Of a stretch of DNA of 5,834 bases, positions 1 through 5,834 are shown piece by piece. The stretch comes from Acidobacteriota bacterium (GTDB taxonomy: Bacteria > Acidobacteriota > Terriglobia > Terriglobales > Acidobacteriaceae). The translations under genes and the position numbers were made by a program. The stretch covers positions 479 through 6,312 of the forward strand of contig QIAS01000438.1 of the NCBI GenBank assembly GCA_003225615.1, read 5' to 3'. The notes beneath the pieces were generated by a model. That model was given only the letters and a program-made list of their open reading frames with translations, ran no database searches and was not told where the DNA came from. Each line of letters opens with the position of its first letter. Within the stretch, counting starts at the first letter, position 1.

Positions 1-464
1 TTGTCGAACTGCGCGGACATGAATGCGTTCTGATTCTTGGCGGTAAATTCGTTAGCGCGCTTGATTGCGCCGGCCATGCCCTCAGCATCGGGCGTGCGAA
101 TCACGTCCGCGCCGAGGGCGCGCATGATCATGACTTTTTCCTCGGAAAAGCGCTCCGGGACGAACAGCTTAACCTTATAGCCGCGGTTGACGCCAATCAG
201 CGCCAGACCGATTCCTGTATTCCCGGCAGTGGCTTCGACGATGGTCCCACCTGGGCGCAGCTTCCCTTCCTGTTCCGCGCGCTCAATGATCCCAATAGCA
301 GCGCGATCTTTTACGCTCCCCCCGGGATTTAAATATTCCAACTTCGCGAATACATCCGCCGATCCGGCTGGAACCAGGCGTTTGAGTCTAAGGAGAGGAG
401 TTTCGCCGACGAACTGGGTGATATCGTCGGCCACACGGAGGTGGGTGCCTTCGATGGTTTTCAT
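1..464 (-). CDS. PLP-dependent cysteine synthase (O-acetylserine sulfhydrylase family), N-terminal part
   Basis: The product is a fold-type II PLP enzyme expected to make cysteine from O-acetylserine and sulfide in the cytoplasm. I translated 154 codons from the ATG at 464-462; the rest lies beyond position 1, so about half of a usual 300-330 residue protein is present. What I see: the opening QFVGETPLLRL (residues 18-28), the PLP-lysine motif NPGGSVKDRA with K52 as the Schiff-base lysine, and the cofactor-binding loop EATAGNTGIGLA (residues 77-88; usual form EPTSGNTG). These are followed by FVPERFSEEK and RALGADVIRTP, typical of the CysK/CysM/CBS group. A GTG two codons upstream (470-468) is a less likely start. 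No Shine-Dalgarno sequence precedes either start, but a promoter match sits just upstream. The gene follows the VWA pair on the same strand after a 146 bp gap and probably has its own promoter. CysK, CysM and cystathionine beta-synthase cannot be told apart from this half. Confidence 0.9.
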   Translation of the reverse strand, partial: MKTIEGTHLRVADDITQFVGETPLLRLKRLVPAGSADVFAKLEYLNPGGSVKDRAAIGIIERAEQEGKLRPGGTIVEATAGNTGIGLALIGVNRGYKVKLFVPERFSEEKVMIMRALGADVIRTPDAEGMAGAIKRANEFTAKNQNAFMSAQFD

Positions 465-475
465 TCGCACGTTAC

Positions 476-504
476 AGAGTACGGAACCAAGACACCAGCG
501 TCAA
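476..504 (-). promoter_or_regulatory. Putative sigma70-type promoter of the cysteine synthase gene
   Basis: Read on the minus strand, TTGACG (504-499) is followed by a 17 bp spacer and TACTCT (481-476). The -35 box matches the consensus at five of six positions. The -10 box matches at three, including the key first, second and last bases. Transcription would begin around 469, only about five bases before the ATG at 464, which fits the lack of a ribosome binding site. I see no clear hairpin-plus-T-run terminator in the 465-610 gap for the VWA genes upstream, so some read-through is possible. This is a pattern match only. Confidence 0.4.
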
Positions 505-610
505 TCGCACGCAAGGGCTATGTCTCTCCTGGCTGCAATGTGTGACGAGAGGTATGGTGCGGACTGTCCTGCCGACGGTTTTGGGTTCAAGCAGAACAAG
601 GATCGGGGAT

Positions 611-1846
611 TTATTGCGCGCCGCTCGAGGCGCGTTCCTGGCCCGCGTAGTAACCGCTCTTAGTTCTCACCGTGAGCCGGTTGTAGCCGTGCGCCCGGGC
701 GTCTACCTTTATGGTGCGGTAGCCCCCCGCGCTTTTTGGGGTGGTGGGCTTATACCCGATGGTGTACTGGTTGCGGATGTCGTGCGCCACAGTACGGCTG
801 ATGGCGTCGACTTCGTCCAGCGTTTTTGGCAAGAAGGCAATTCCACCCGTCCTCTCCGCCATCGTCTGCAGAGCTCTACGGGCGCGGCGGGCTTTTTCTT
901 CTCCTAGAATGCCGATCGCATAGACCGTGGGACCATTTTCTTCTTGTAGACGCCTGACGGCTTGCTCCAGCGATTCGCGGCTGGCATTGTCTTCCCCGTC
1001 GGTCACGACGAATAAGACTTTGCGCTCCAGTCTGGCGTTTTTCTTGAGATGATCGGCGGATGCTACCACCGCGTCGTACAGAGCGGTTCCGCCCCGCGCC
1101 TCGATCTTGTCCAGCGCTTCCTTTAGCTGGTTGATGCTCGACGTGAAATCCTGGTCGAGATAGTATTCGTCGTTGAAGTTCACGACGAACACCTGATCCT
1201 GGGGATTGCTGGAGCGCACCAGGTTCAGGGCTGCGGCGTTCACTTTCTGGCGTTTTTCCCGCATCGAGCCGGAGTTGTCAATCACGATCGCCATAGCCAC
1301 GGGAATATCTTCATGGCGGAAGGAAGTGATCGCCTGGGGCTGGCCGTTCTCGTAGATGGTGAATGCACCCTTATCGAGGTTGGTGATCATGCGCTGTTTC
1401 TCGTCGATCACCGTGGCATGGAGAACGACTTCATCGACTTCCTTCTTAAAAACAAAAACCCCGCTGTCATTGGTTTCCGGCGGAGCGCCCTGTTGCGCGC
1501 CGGAATCGGGTTGCTGGCCCTGCGGGGCAGCACCGGGCGGTACGGGTTGAGCCTGTGGTGGTATCTGCTGGCCTTGGGGCGCGGGTGGCTGTGCCTGAGG
1601 CCCAGAAGCAGGTGCATTGCTTTGCCCGGCAGCAGGAGCCTGGGAGGCAGCATTAGACCCCGCTGGCGATGGCGCAGTTGGGGCTGATGAAGAAGGCGGA
1701 GATTGGCTGGGAGCTGTCTGCCCTTGCGCCGGTTGCGCCGAGGTTGGAGGCGGTTGTGGCGCAGTTGCCGTCTGGGCGGCTCCGCAAATCACAAATGAGA
1801 GAAATCCGATTAAAAGCAGGAAAAGATGGCTATTCCGTAGGTGCAT
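611..1846 (-). CDS. Secreted VWA-domain protein, acidobacterial VWFA-related family, with Pro/Gln/Ala-rich linker
   Basis: This is an exported protein of 411 residues with a metal-dependent VWA (integrin I-like) fold, probably binding a protein or surface ligand; the family's role is unknown. I chose the ATG at 1846, which puts MHLRNSHLFLLLIGF directly at the head of a signal peptide (hydrophobic to about residue 20, likely cleaved near GAA-Q). The ATG at 1864 would add six residues. A weak GGGA lies four bases upstream of 1846. Residues 28-124 are a low-complexity linker. The VWA domain shows a complete MIDAS: DNSGS at 190-194, T254 in GGTALYDA, and D283 in VTDGEDN. The C-terminal RNQYTIGYKP and SGYYAGQ match the end of its upstream neighbour, as in TIGR03436 proteins. 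The start overlaps the end of the upstream VWA gene by 17 bp, which implies one operon and coupled translation. The stop is TAA at 613-611. Confidence 0.9.
   Translation of the reverse strand: MHLRNSHLFLLLIGFLSFVICGAAQTATAPQPPPTSAQPAQGQTAPSQSPPSSSAPTAPSPAGSNAASQAPAAGQSNAPASGPQAQPPAPQGQQIPPQAQPVPPGAAPQGQQPDSGAQQGAPPETNDSGVFVFKKEVDEVVLHATVIDEKQRMITNLDKGAFTIYENGQPQAITSFRHEDIPVAMAIVIDNSGSMREKRQKVNAAALNLVRSSNPQDQVFVVNFNDEYYLDQDFTSSINQLKEALDKIEARGGTALYDAVVASADHLKKNARLERKVLFVVTDGEDNASRESLEQAVRRLQEENGPTVYAIGILGEEKARRARRALQTMAERTGGIAFLPKTLDEVDAISRTVAHDIRNQYTIGYKPTTPKSAGGYRTIKVDARAHGYNRLTVRTKSGYYAGQERASSGAQ
1475..1765 (-). repeat. Coding low-complexity Pro/Gln/Ala/Ser-rich linker in the downstream VWA protein
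   Basis: About 97 codons are almost wholly P, Q, A, S, G and T, with the short unit APQGQQ appearing twice and many PPA, PAQ and QPP variants. There are no hydrophobic blocks, so it should be an extended, disordered tether between the signal peptide and the VWA domain. The upstream paralog has only a short segment here, so this linker is the main difference between the two. The matching DNA repeats are imperfect and of a kind that can expand or contract by slippage. Confidence 0.8.
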
Positions 1847-2849
1847 AGTATCCCGTTTTGGCATATACGCGTAGCGGCGGCAATCCTTTCGGCGGTAGTA
1901 GCTTTACTTTAATCTTACGCCATTTGCCGTCACGCGCTATATTCTTTGGACGGTAACCAAGCACATATTGGTTGCGCAGCTCAATGCCTATCTTGGTGGC
2001 TACATCGGCTAGATCGTTGGGATTATCAATCGTAAATGCCCGTCCGCCAGTGAGTTCCGTGACCTCACTTAGTAAAGCCGGGCCGAGTCGTTCTTCTTCG
2101 GTGGGAAAATAGTGGTCGTAAATGCCGATGGCATAGATAAGTACGTCGGCTTCCTTCACCAGCGACTTGATCTCACCCTCGGTGTAGCGGCTGTGATTGT
2201 CCCCGCCATCTGAAATGATCAGCAGGGCTTTCTTCGTATACTTCGCCTGCCGCATTTTGCTGATGCCCAGGTAAATGGCGTCTAACAGCGCGGTGCGCCC
2301 TTTAGGCACGGTGTACACCAGCTTGCCTTGGATGTCCTCTACCGAGCTGGTGAAGTCGGAAACTTCTTCCGGCTTGTCGGCAAAGGTAACCATGAAGAAC
2401 TCGTCTTGCGGATTGGCCGTTTTGAAGAATTCCACTACCGCCTCACGCGCCCGCTCGATCTTGCTGCTCATGCTTCCGCTCATGTCAAAGATGACCCCGA
2501 GGGAAACCGGGGCATCCTCGCTGGAAAAGGTCTTAATTTCCTGCGCCTCTTTTCCCTCGAAAACCGTGAAATTATCCTTGTCCAAACCGGTCACCAGGCG
2601 ATTCATGGGGTCGGTAATAGTTACGGGGATAAGCACCATCTCGACTTCTGATTTGAAGGGCTTGGTGTGAGTCTTTAAAGACGGGTCCATCAACTCGCTC
2701 GGCTTGGGCACAGTTGGCTCTATCCGAGGTTTGATGTGCACATCATCGACAGGACTTTGCGCGTGCAGTGTAGAAGCACTCAGCAATAGAACGGAAACGG
2801 CTAAGACCAGGAGGGGAAGCAAAACAAGAGAGCGGTTCTTGTACAACAT
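1830..2849 (-). CDS. Secreted VWA-domain protein, acidobacterial VWFA-related family (first of tandem pair)
   Basis: From the ATG at 2849 the protein has 339 residues. It opens with a classic signal peptide: MLYKNRS, a long Leu/Val core, and STLHA-Q with cleavage expected after residue 30. A Pro/Lys-containing segment (31-68) leads to a beta segment, VEMVLIPVTITDPMNRLVTG, then the VWA domain. Its MIDAS is complete: DMSGS at 122-126, T186 in GRTALLDA, and D214 in IISDGGDN. The C-terminus has RNQYVLGYRP and KTGYYAP, the family's signature ending. The product should be exported and bind a divalent metal and a ligand; its specific role is unknown. It is the first gene of a pair with the overlapping downstream paralog. 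The frame stays open to 3107. An alternative ATG at 2936 (368 residues) has a better GAGG ribosome site five bases upstream but would put 29 charged residues before the signal peptide. I prefer 2849 because of the signal peptide, with GGTAGG four bases before it. The stop is TAG at 1832-1830. Confidence 0.9.
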   Translation of the reverse strand: MLYKNRSLVLLPLLVLAVSVLLLSASTLHAQSPVDDVHIKPRIEPTVPKPSELMDPSLKTHTKPFKSEVEMVLIPVTITDPMNRLVTGLDKDNFTVFEGKEAQEIKTFSSEDAPVSLGVIFDMSGSMSSKIERAREAVVEFFKTANPQDEFFMVTFADKPEEVSDFTSSVEDIQGKLVYTVPKGRTALLDAIYLGISKMRQAKYTKKALLIISDGGDNHSRYTEGEIKSLVKEADVLIYAIGIYDHYFPTEEERLGPALLSEVTELTGGRAFTIDNPNDLADVATKIGIELRNQYVLGYRPKNIARDGKWRKIKVKLLPPKGLPPLRVYAKTGYYAPTE

Positions 2850-2970
2850 AAGGCCTACCAGGGTCCCCGAGAGGGCCGATTCAAGTGTCCGGTCTAAAGC
2901 TTTGGGGCGTGACCCGCGCCCACGATGGCGGGCCATAAGTACCTCGATATCGCCGATAGTAGCATAGCTA

Positions 2971-2987
2971 CGCAAGCGCCATTCCAG
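2971..2987 (-). promoter_or_regulatory. Possible sigma54 (RpoN) -24/-12 element for the VWA pair
   Basis: On the minus strand the sequence reads CTGGAATGGCGCTTGCG. The invariant GG and GC pairs are spaced ten bases apart, as in YTGGCACGrNNNTTGCW, with three mismatches (C to A, C to T, and a final G). Transcription would start near 2960. That leaves about 24 bases before the ATG at 2936, or about 111 before the preferred ATG at 2849. I found no convincing sigma70 promoter on this strand in the gap. A match of this quality can occur by chance. Confidence 0.22.
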
Positions 2988-3027
2988 CTTTTTCTCGCTT
3001 GTTCGATGCCCTGCTCTGGGCAATAGT

Positions 3028-3043
3028 TTTCCTAATGAGGAAA
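3028..3043. promoter_or_regulatory. Inverted repeat in the divergent intergenic region, possible operator
   Basis: TTTCCT and AGGAAA form perfect 6 bp arms around AATG. The site lies between the divergent VWA and DUF1015 genes. It is about 75 bases upstream of the transcription start implied by the sigma54-like element and about 63 bases upstream of the DUF1015 ATG. There is no T-run, and the stem is short and AT-rich, so a protein-binding site is more likely than a terminator. The binding protein is unknown, and chance is possible. Confidence 0.3.
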
Positions 3044-3105
3044 TGTTTTCATTGGGTGCCGCCGCTGTCAGCCCATCTGTCTTGTTACAATTCCACGTTC
3101 CTTTC

Positions 3106-4430
3106 ATGGCAAGCGTTGCACCATTTCGCGCTCTGCGCTACGACCCCGAACGGGTGGCATTGACAAAAGTTGTCACCCAGCCCTACGACAAGATTACGCT
3201 GCAAATGCAGGACCAATACTACGACGCTAGTCCCCACAATTTGGTTCGCATCATTTTAGGAAAGCGGCAAGCGGGAGACCCTACGCCTGCGAGTGGCGCC
3301 GCCAGGGCATTTTCCTTCAGGACACCCAGCCTTCTCTGTATGCCTATTCGCAGCGCTTTCGCATGCCTGATGGCAAGGCAGTACTGGAGCGGCGTGGCTT
3401 CATCGGTCTCGGCCGTTTAGAGGATTATTCTGCCGGAGTCGTATTCCGTCATGAACAGACCCTGGCAAAGCCCAAAGCGGATCGGTTGGAGCTTTTGCGG
3501 GCAACCCGCGTACATTTTGAGCAGCTATTCATGGTCTACAACGATAGCGGCGAAATCAGCGCGGTGCTGCCACAGAATGGCGAGGCCGACGTTGAGGTAA
3601 CTGATGAATACGGCGTGCTCCACCGGCTTTGGCGAATTTCTGATCCCGCTATCGTGGGCCTTATCTGTGGCAAAATGCGTGACAAAAAACTAATTATCGC
3701 CGACGGTCATCATCGTTATGAGACTGCGCTCAACTATCGCGATCAGCAGCGGGCAGCGTTAGCAGCGGTCGCACCCGCCGGCGCTACCCGGGAAAGTTCC
3801 TCAGGCGATGCGCTGCTCGGCACCGGGCCTGCTTCCCAAGCACCCCACGAATTTGTCATGATGACCTTCATTGATATGGAGAGTCCGGGGTTAGTTGTCC
3901 TGCCCACACATAGGGTCGTGCACGGTCTTGCTTCGTTTTCTGCGGACCACATGCAGTCGGCCGCGCGGAACTACTTTAGTGTGGAAGAGGTGGATGCATC
4001 GCTGGACGCGGCGCGCGCCACAAGTATCCTGCGTGAAGCCGGACATGCCGGTACCGCCCTGCTGGCAGTTGCCGCCAATCGCGCCTATTTAATGCACAGC
4101 CCCAAGGGAAATGGATCACGATTATTTGCCGGGCTCTCCCCGCGACAGCAGTCCCTGGATGTGGTGCAGTTGCATAGGTCCTTGCTGGAAGGCGTGCTCG
4201 GACTCTCGGAAGAGTCCATTCGTAATCAGCAGAACCTGAGTTATGTAAGGGAGGCGGGGGAAGCACTTGAAAAGGTGCATGAAGGCCAGGCTAATGTTGC
4301 ATTTCTCATGAACCCGGTACGCATGGAACAGGTCCGAGATCTTGCCTTTTCCGGTGAAGTCCTACCCCAGAAATCGACTGACTTCTATCCCAAGCTGCTC
4401 AGTGGCTTGACTATGTATGCGCTGGACTAG
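3106..4430 (+). pseudogene. DUF1015 family protein, split by a frameshift
   Basis: Two reading frames together encode one DUF1015 protein of about 440 residues, close to the usual family length as I recall it. The first runs from the ATG at 3106 (MASVAPFRALRYDPER, then VTQPYDKIT and SPHNLVRIILGKRQAGD). The second picks up at about 3282 with YACEWRRQGIFLQDTQPSLY and continues through GFIGLGRLEDYSAGVVFRHE, QTLAKPKADRLELLRATR, the signature DGHHRYET (3702-3725), ILPTHRVVHG-like VLPTHRVVHG, and the typical end LPQKSTDFYPKLLSG. Going from the first frame to the second needs a net loss of one base (mod 3) near 3265-3292. Unshifted, the first frame stops at 3420 after 105 residues from this start. 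The second frame has an ATG at 3363, which would give a 355-residue protein lacking the N-terminal domain. The function of DUF1015 is unknown; it is cytoplasmic. An Ala/Gly/Ser-rich stretch of about 30 residues (about 3747-3845) seems to be an insert. The good conservation after the break suggests a recent mutation or a sequence error. The tandem stops TAG TAG end it. Confidence 0.85.
3265..3292 (+). other. Frameshift interval within the DUF1015 gene
   Basis: Upstream of this interval only the frame of 3106 resembles the family (NLVRIILGK), and downstream only the frame containing 3282 does (EWRRQGIF). The switch must fall in about 28 bases around GGAGACCCTACG. The only mononucleotide run here is a CCC at 3279-3281. 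That is a weak slippage site, and I see no slippery heptamer with a following pseudoknot, so programmed frameshifting is not supported. A small deletion of several codons together with the shift is possible, because I would expect more residues between LGK and EWR. Confidence 0.7.
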
Positions 4431-4461
4431 TAGCGGAAGAAAAACTAACCACTCAAGATAC

Positions 4462-4468
4462 AAAAGGA
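4462..4468 (+). promoter_or_regulatory. Ribosome binding site of the amidase gene
   Basis: AAAAGGA lies 11 bases before the GTG at 4480 and 17 before the ATG at 4486. The spacing favours GTG as the start, although 11 is slightly long. The GAGG at 4482-4485 touches the ATG directly and is too close to serve it. The 49 bp gap after the DUF1015 stop shows no terminator and no good promoter, so transcription may continue from DUF1015. Confidence 0.4.
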
Positions 4469-4479
4469 TATTTATTCTA

Positions 4480-5834
4480 GTGAGGATGAAAACGTCCTTG
4501 GTGCGATTTCGTCTAGTTTGTGGGTTTGTTCTTCCGACGTTGGCCCTGACACTGATATCGCTGAAAGCTGTGTCATTTCTCGCGAGTTCCTCCGCAGACG
4601 AAAAACGCATCGCGGTTTACTCCACTGCTGCCAACTATTCCCTTCCTGTCCTAGAGCGGGCGGGACGCGATTATGTGGGGCTACTGGAGATGCTAGAACC
4701 CCTTGGGGCGGTAAGCGAGAAGACTCAGGGCAGACGTTGGAAGATGCGCTACAAGAATGTTGAAGGTGAGTTCGCGGTCGGGAGGAGTCACGTCCGGATT
4801 CGTGGCACCGACATTGCCCTTTCGTCCAATTTCTTGTTGGAAAACGGGCGCGGACTAGTACCGCTGTCCTCGCTGAGCATTCTGCTGCCGCGTTTCCTGG
4901 GCGGCCCCGTGACGTTCCATGAAAGCGCGCGTCGCTTGTTCATCGGCAGCGTCGCGACGCAGTTTACCGCGACTCTAAGCAAGACAATTCCCCCGCTTCT
5001 GGTGCTGAATTTCTCCTCGCCAGTTAACCCGACCATTGCAACCGAGCCGGGCAGGTTGCGGATGGTTTTCACTCGCGAGCCGCTCAGCACGGTTGGCACC
5101 CAGACTCTGACCTTTGACGACCGGGCGATTGCATCGGCGACTTATCAGGAAAACAATGACACGGCAGAGATCGCGGTCGCGGGTATTCAGCCCTTAATGG
5201 CCAAGTTCAGCAACGATGGCCGCACTATTACGATCGCTCCGGCGCCGCAAGCTTCTATGGCGCCCATCGCCCCGGCGGCAACGCCTCCGCAGCCTCAGTC
5301 GCCAGCACCGGCGCCAGTTGCTACGGTTGCAGCTCCCGTAACTAGCCCCCTACCGGACCCTGTGGTGGCGGGTGTACGGCACTTTCTCGCGGTCGTGGAT
5401 GCCAGTCATGGTGGCGATGAACGCGGCGCGGCACTGACCAATGAACTCCCGGAGAAAGATGTGACGCTGGCCATCGCACGGCAGGTGAAACAACAACTGG
5501 AGAACCACGGCATCTCGGTCCTGATGGTGCGTGATTCGGATGCGAATCTCGGAGTGGATCAACGAGCAGCTCTGGCCAACATGGCAGCGCCTTCCGTCTA
5601 CATTTGCATACACGCTTCGTCACAGGGCAACGGCGTGCGCGTGTATACACCCGCAATGCCCGCGGGAGGAGAAAACCGCGGCGCATTCGTCGCGTGGAAC
5701 GCGGCGCAAACCTCTTTTCTGCCGTTCAGTCAAACGGTTGTCAGCGCGGTAATCGCTGAACTACAGAAGAAAATGGCCGTGAGAAGCCTGTCCGCATCCA
5801 TACGCCCGCTGAACAATGTGACGGCTCCGGTGTT
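4480..5834 (+). CDS. Secreted N-acetylmuramoyl-L-alanine amidase (Amidase_3), C-terminus beyond window
   Basis: The frame is open from GTG 4480 to the window end: 451 codons, no stop, incomplete. The product should be exported and cut the amide bond between MurNAc and L-alanine in peptidoglycan. A signal peptide covers residues 1-39 (hydrophobic 10-36, likely cut at SSSA-D). Residues about 43-157 look like a copper amine oxidase N-terminal-like stalk domain: ENGRGLVPLSSLS, then GGPVTFHESARRLFIG. Residues 160-254 are a second beta-rich region, perhaps AMIN-like, and 255-297 a Pro/Ala linker. The Amidase_3 domain begins at 302 with VVDASHGGDERG, where the usual form is DPGHGG. Its expected zinc ligands are all present: H310, E325 in ELPEKD and H378 in YICIHASS. 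The catalytic Glu expected near the C-terminus is beyond the window. The ATG at 4486 is an alternative start two codons later. The gene probably shares a transcript with DUF1015 upstream. Confidence 0.88.
   Translation, partial: MRMKTSLVRFRLVCGFVLPTLALTLISLKAVSFLASSSADEKRIAVYSTAANYSLPVLERAGRDYVGLLEMLEPLGAVSEKTQGRRWKMRYKNVEGEFAVGRSHVRIRGTDIALSSNFLLENGRGLVPLSSLSILLPRFLGGPVTFHESARRLFIGSVATQFTATLSKTIPPLLVLNFSSPVNPTIATEPGRLRMVFTREPLSTVGTQTLTFDDRAIASATYQENNDTAEIAVAGIQPLMAKFSNDGRTITIAPAPQASMAPIAPAATPPQPQSPAPAPVATVAAPVTSPLPDPVVAGVRHFLAVVDASHGGDERGAALTNELPEKDVTLAIARQVKQQLENHGISVLMVRDSDANLGVDQRAALANMAAPSVYICIHASSQGNGVRVYTPAMPAGGENRGAFVAWNAAQTSFLPFSQTVVSAVIAELQKKMAVRSLSASIRPLNNVTAPV

Larger units (their letters stand above)
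2850..3105. other. Divergent intergenic region between the VWA pair and DUF1015
   Basis: This 256 bp gap is the longest stretch without a confident gene. It must hold control elements for both directions. I can point to the sigma54-like match (2971-2987), the inverted repeat (3028-3043) and a small GTAGC-ATA-GCTAC hairpin (2959-2971). On the minus strand it is open throughout in the VWA frame, so part of it (2850-2936) would be coding if the VWA gene starts at 2936. The encoded residues there are charged and look unlike a signal peptide or a known domain. Confidence 0.6.

Noticed and set aside
611..640. GC-rich inverted segment at the end of the downstream VWA gene as a terminator
   Set aside because: The small CGCC/GGCG pairing is inside the coding sequence before the stop and has no T-run after it.
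187..663. 158-codon plus-strand open frame
   Set aside because: It lies opposite the cysteine synthase N-terminus, which has clear family motifs. Its Pro/Arg/Ser-rich translation resembles no protein and it is a shadow frame.
1313..1687. Plus-strand open frames across the VWA linker
   Set aside because: They are antisense to the Pro/Gln/Ala-rich linker. The low-complexity GC-rich codons keep other frames open by composition.
2275..2670. 131-codon plus-strand open frame
   Set aside because: It is fully antisense to the VWA domain with its intact MIDAS motifs; there is no start context or recognisable domain.
2959..2971. GTAGC-ATA-GCTAC hairpin as a terminator
   Set aside because: The 5 bp stem is short and is not followed by a T-run on either strand.
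3086..3091. TACAAT as a -10 box for DUF1015
   Set aside because: It fits the -10 consensus well and would give a near-leaderless message, but no -35-like hexamer lies 16-19 bases upstream, so I do not call a promoter.
3265..3292. Programmed ribosomal frameshift in DUF1015
   Set aside because: I see no slippery heptamer, no internal Shine-Dalgarno stimulator and no strong downstream structure, and the family is not known to use frameshifting.
3976..4266. 96-codon minus-strand open frame
   Set aside because: It is antisense to the conserved C-terminal part of DUF1015. Its translation is Pro/Arg/His-rich, as expected of a shadow frame.
5342..5686. Minus-strand open frames opposite the amidase domain
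   Set aside because: The plus strand carries the zinc-ligand motifs in one long frame, and the minus-strand translations show no domain.

Overview
The window looks like chromosomal DNA of an Acidobacteriota member. The main reason is a tandem pair of secreted von Willebrand factor A (VWA) proteins of the kind known as the acidobacterial VWFA-related family (TIGR03436). The moderately GC-rich sequence and the DUF1015 and amidase neighbours fit this. The order or genus cannot be fixed from the sequence alone.

Layout. (1) Positions 1-464, minus strand: the N-terminal 154 codons of a PLP-dependent cysteine synthase, cut by the window edge. A plausible sigma70-type promoter lies so close to its ATG that the mRNA may be nearly leaderless. 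(2) Positions 611-1846 and 1830-2849, minus strand: two paralogous exported VWA proteins with intact MIDAS metal sites. The coding regions overlap by 17 bp, so they are probably co-transcribed and translationally coupled. The downstream one carries a Pro/Gln/Ala-rich linker of about 100 residues. (3) Positions 2850-3105: a divergent intergenic region, the longest gap here. It holds a sigma54-like -24/-12 match pointing at the VWA pair and, farther upstream, a 6+6 bp inverted repeat. (4) Positions 3106-4430, plus strand: a DUF1015 gene whose N-terminal and C-terminal parts lie in different frames, so it is a pseudogene or contains a sequence error near 3265-3292. (5) From 4480 to the window end, plus strand: a secreted N-acetylmuramoyl-L-alanine amidase with a stalk-like beta N-terminal region, a Pro/Ala linker and an Amidase_3 zinc domain, truncated by the window edge.

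The genes do not form one recognisable pathway. The VWA pair and the amidase act outside the cytoplasm (adhesion or protein interaction, and cell-wall turnover). Cysteine synthase and DUF1015 are cytoplasmic. I see no mobile element, CRISPR array, tRNA, rRNA or clear intrinsic terminator. I do not see strong evidence for a new system. The items most worth a second look are the frameshifted DUF1015 gene, the overlapping VWA pair with its possible sigma54 control region, and the amidase with an altered zinc-motif context.
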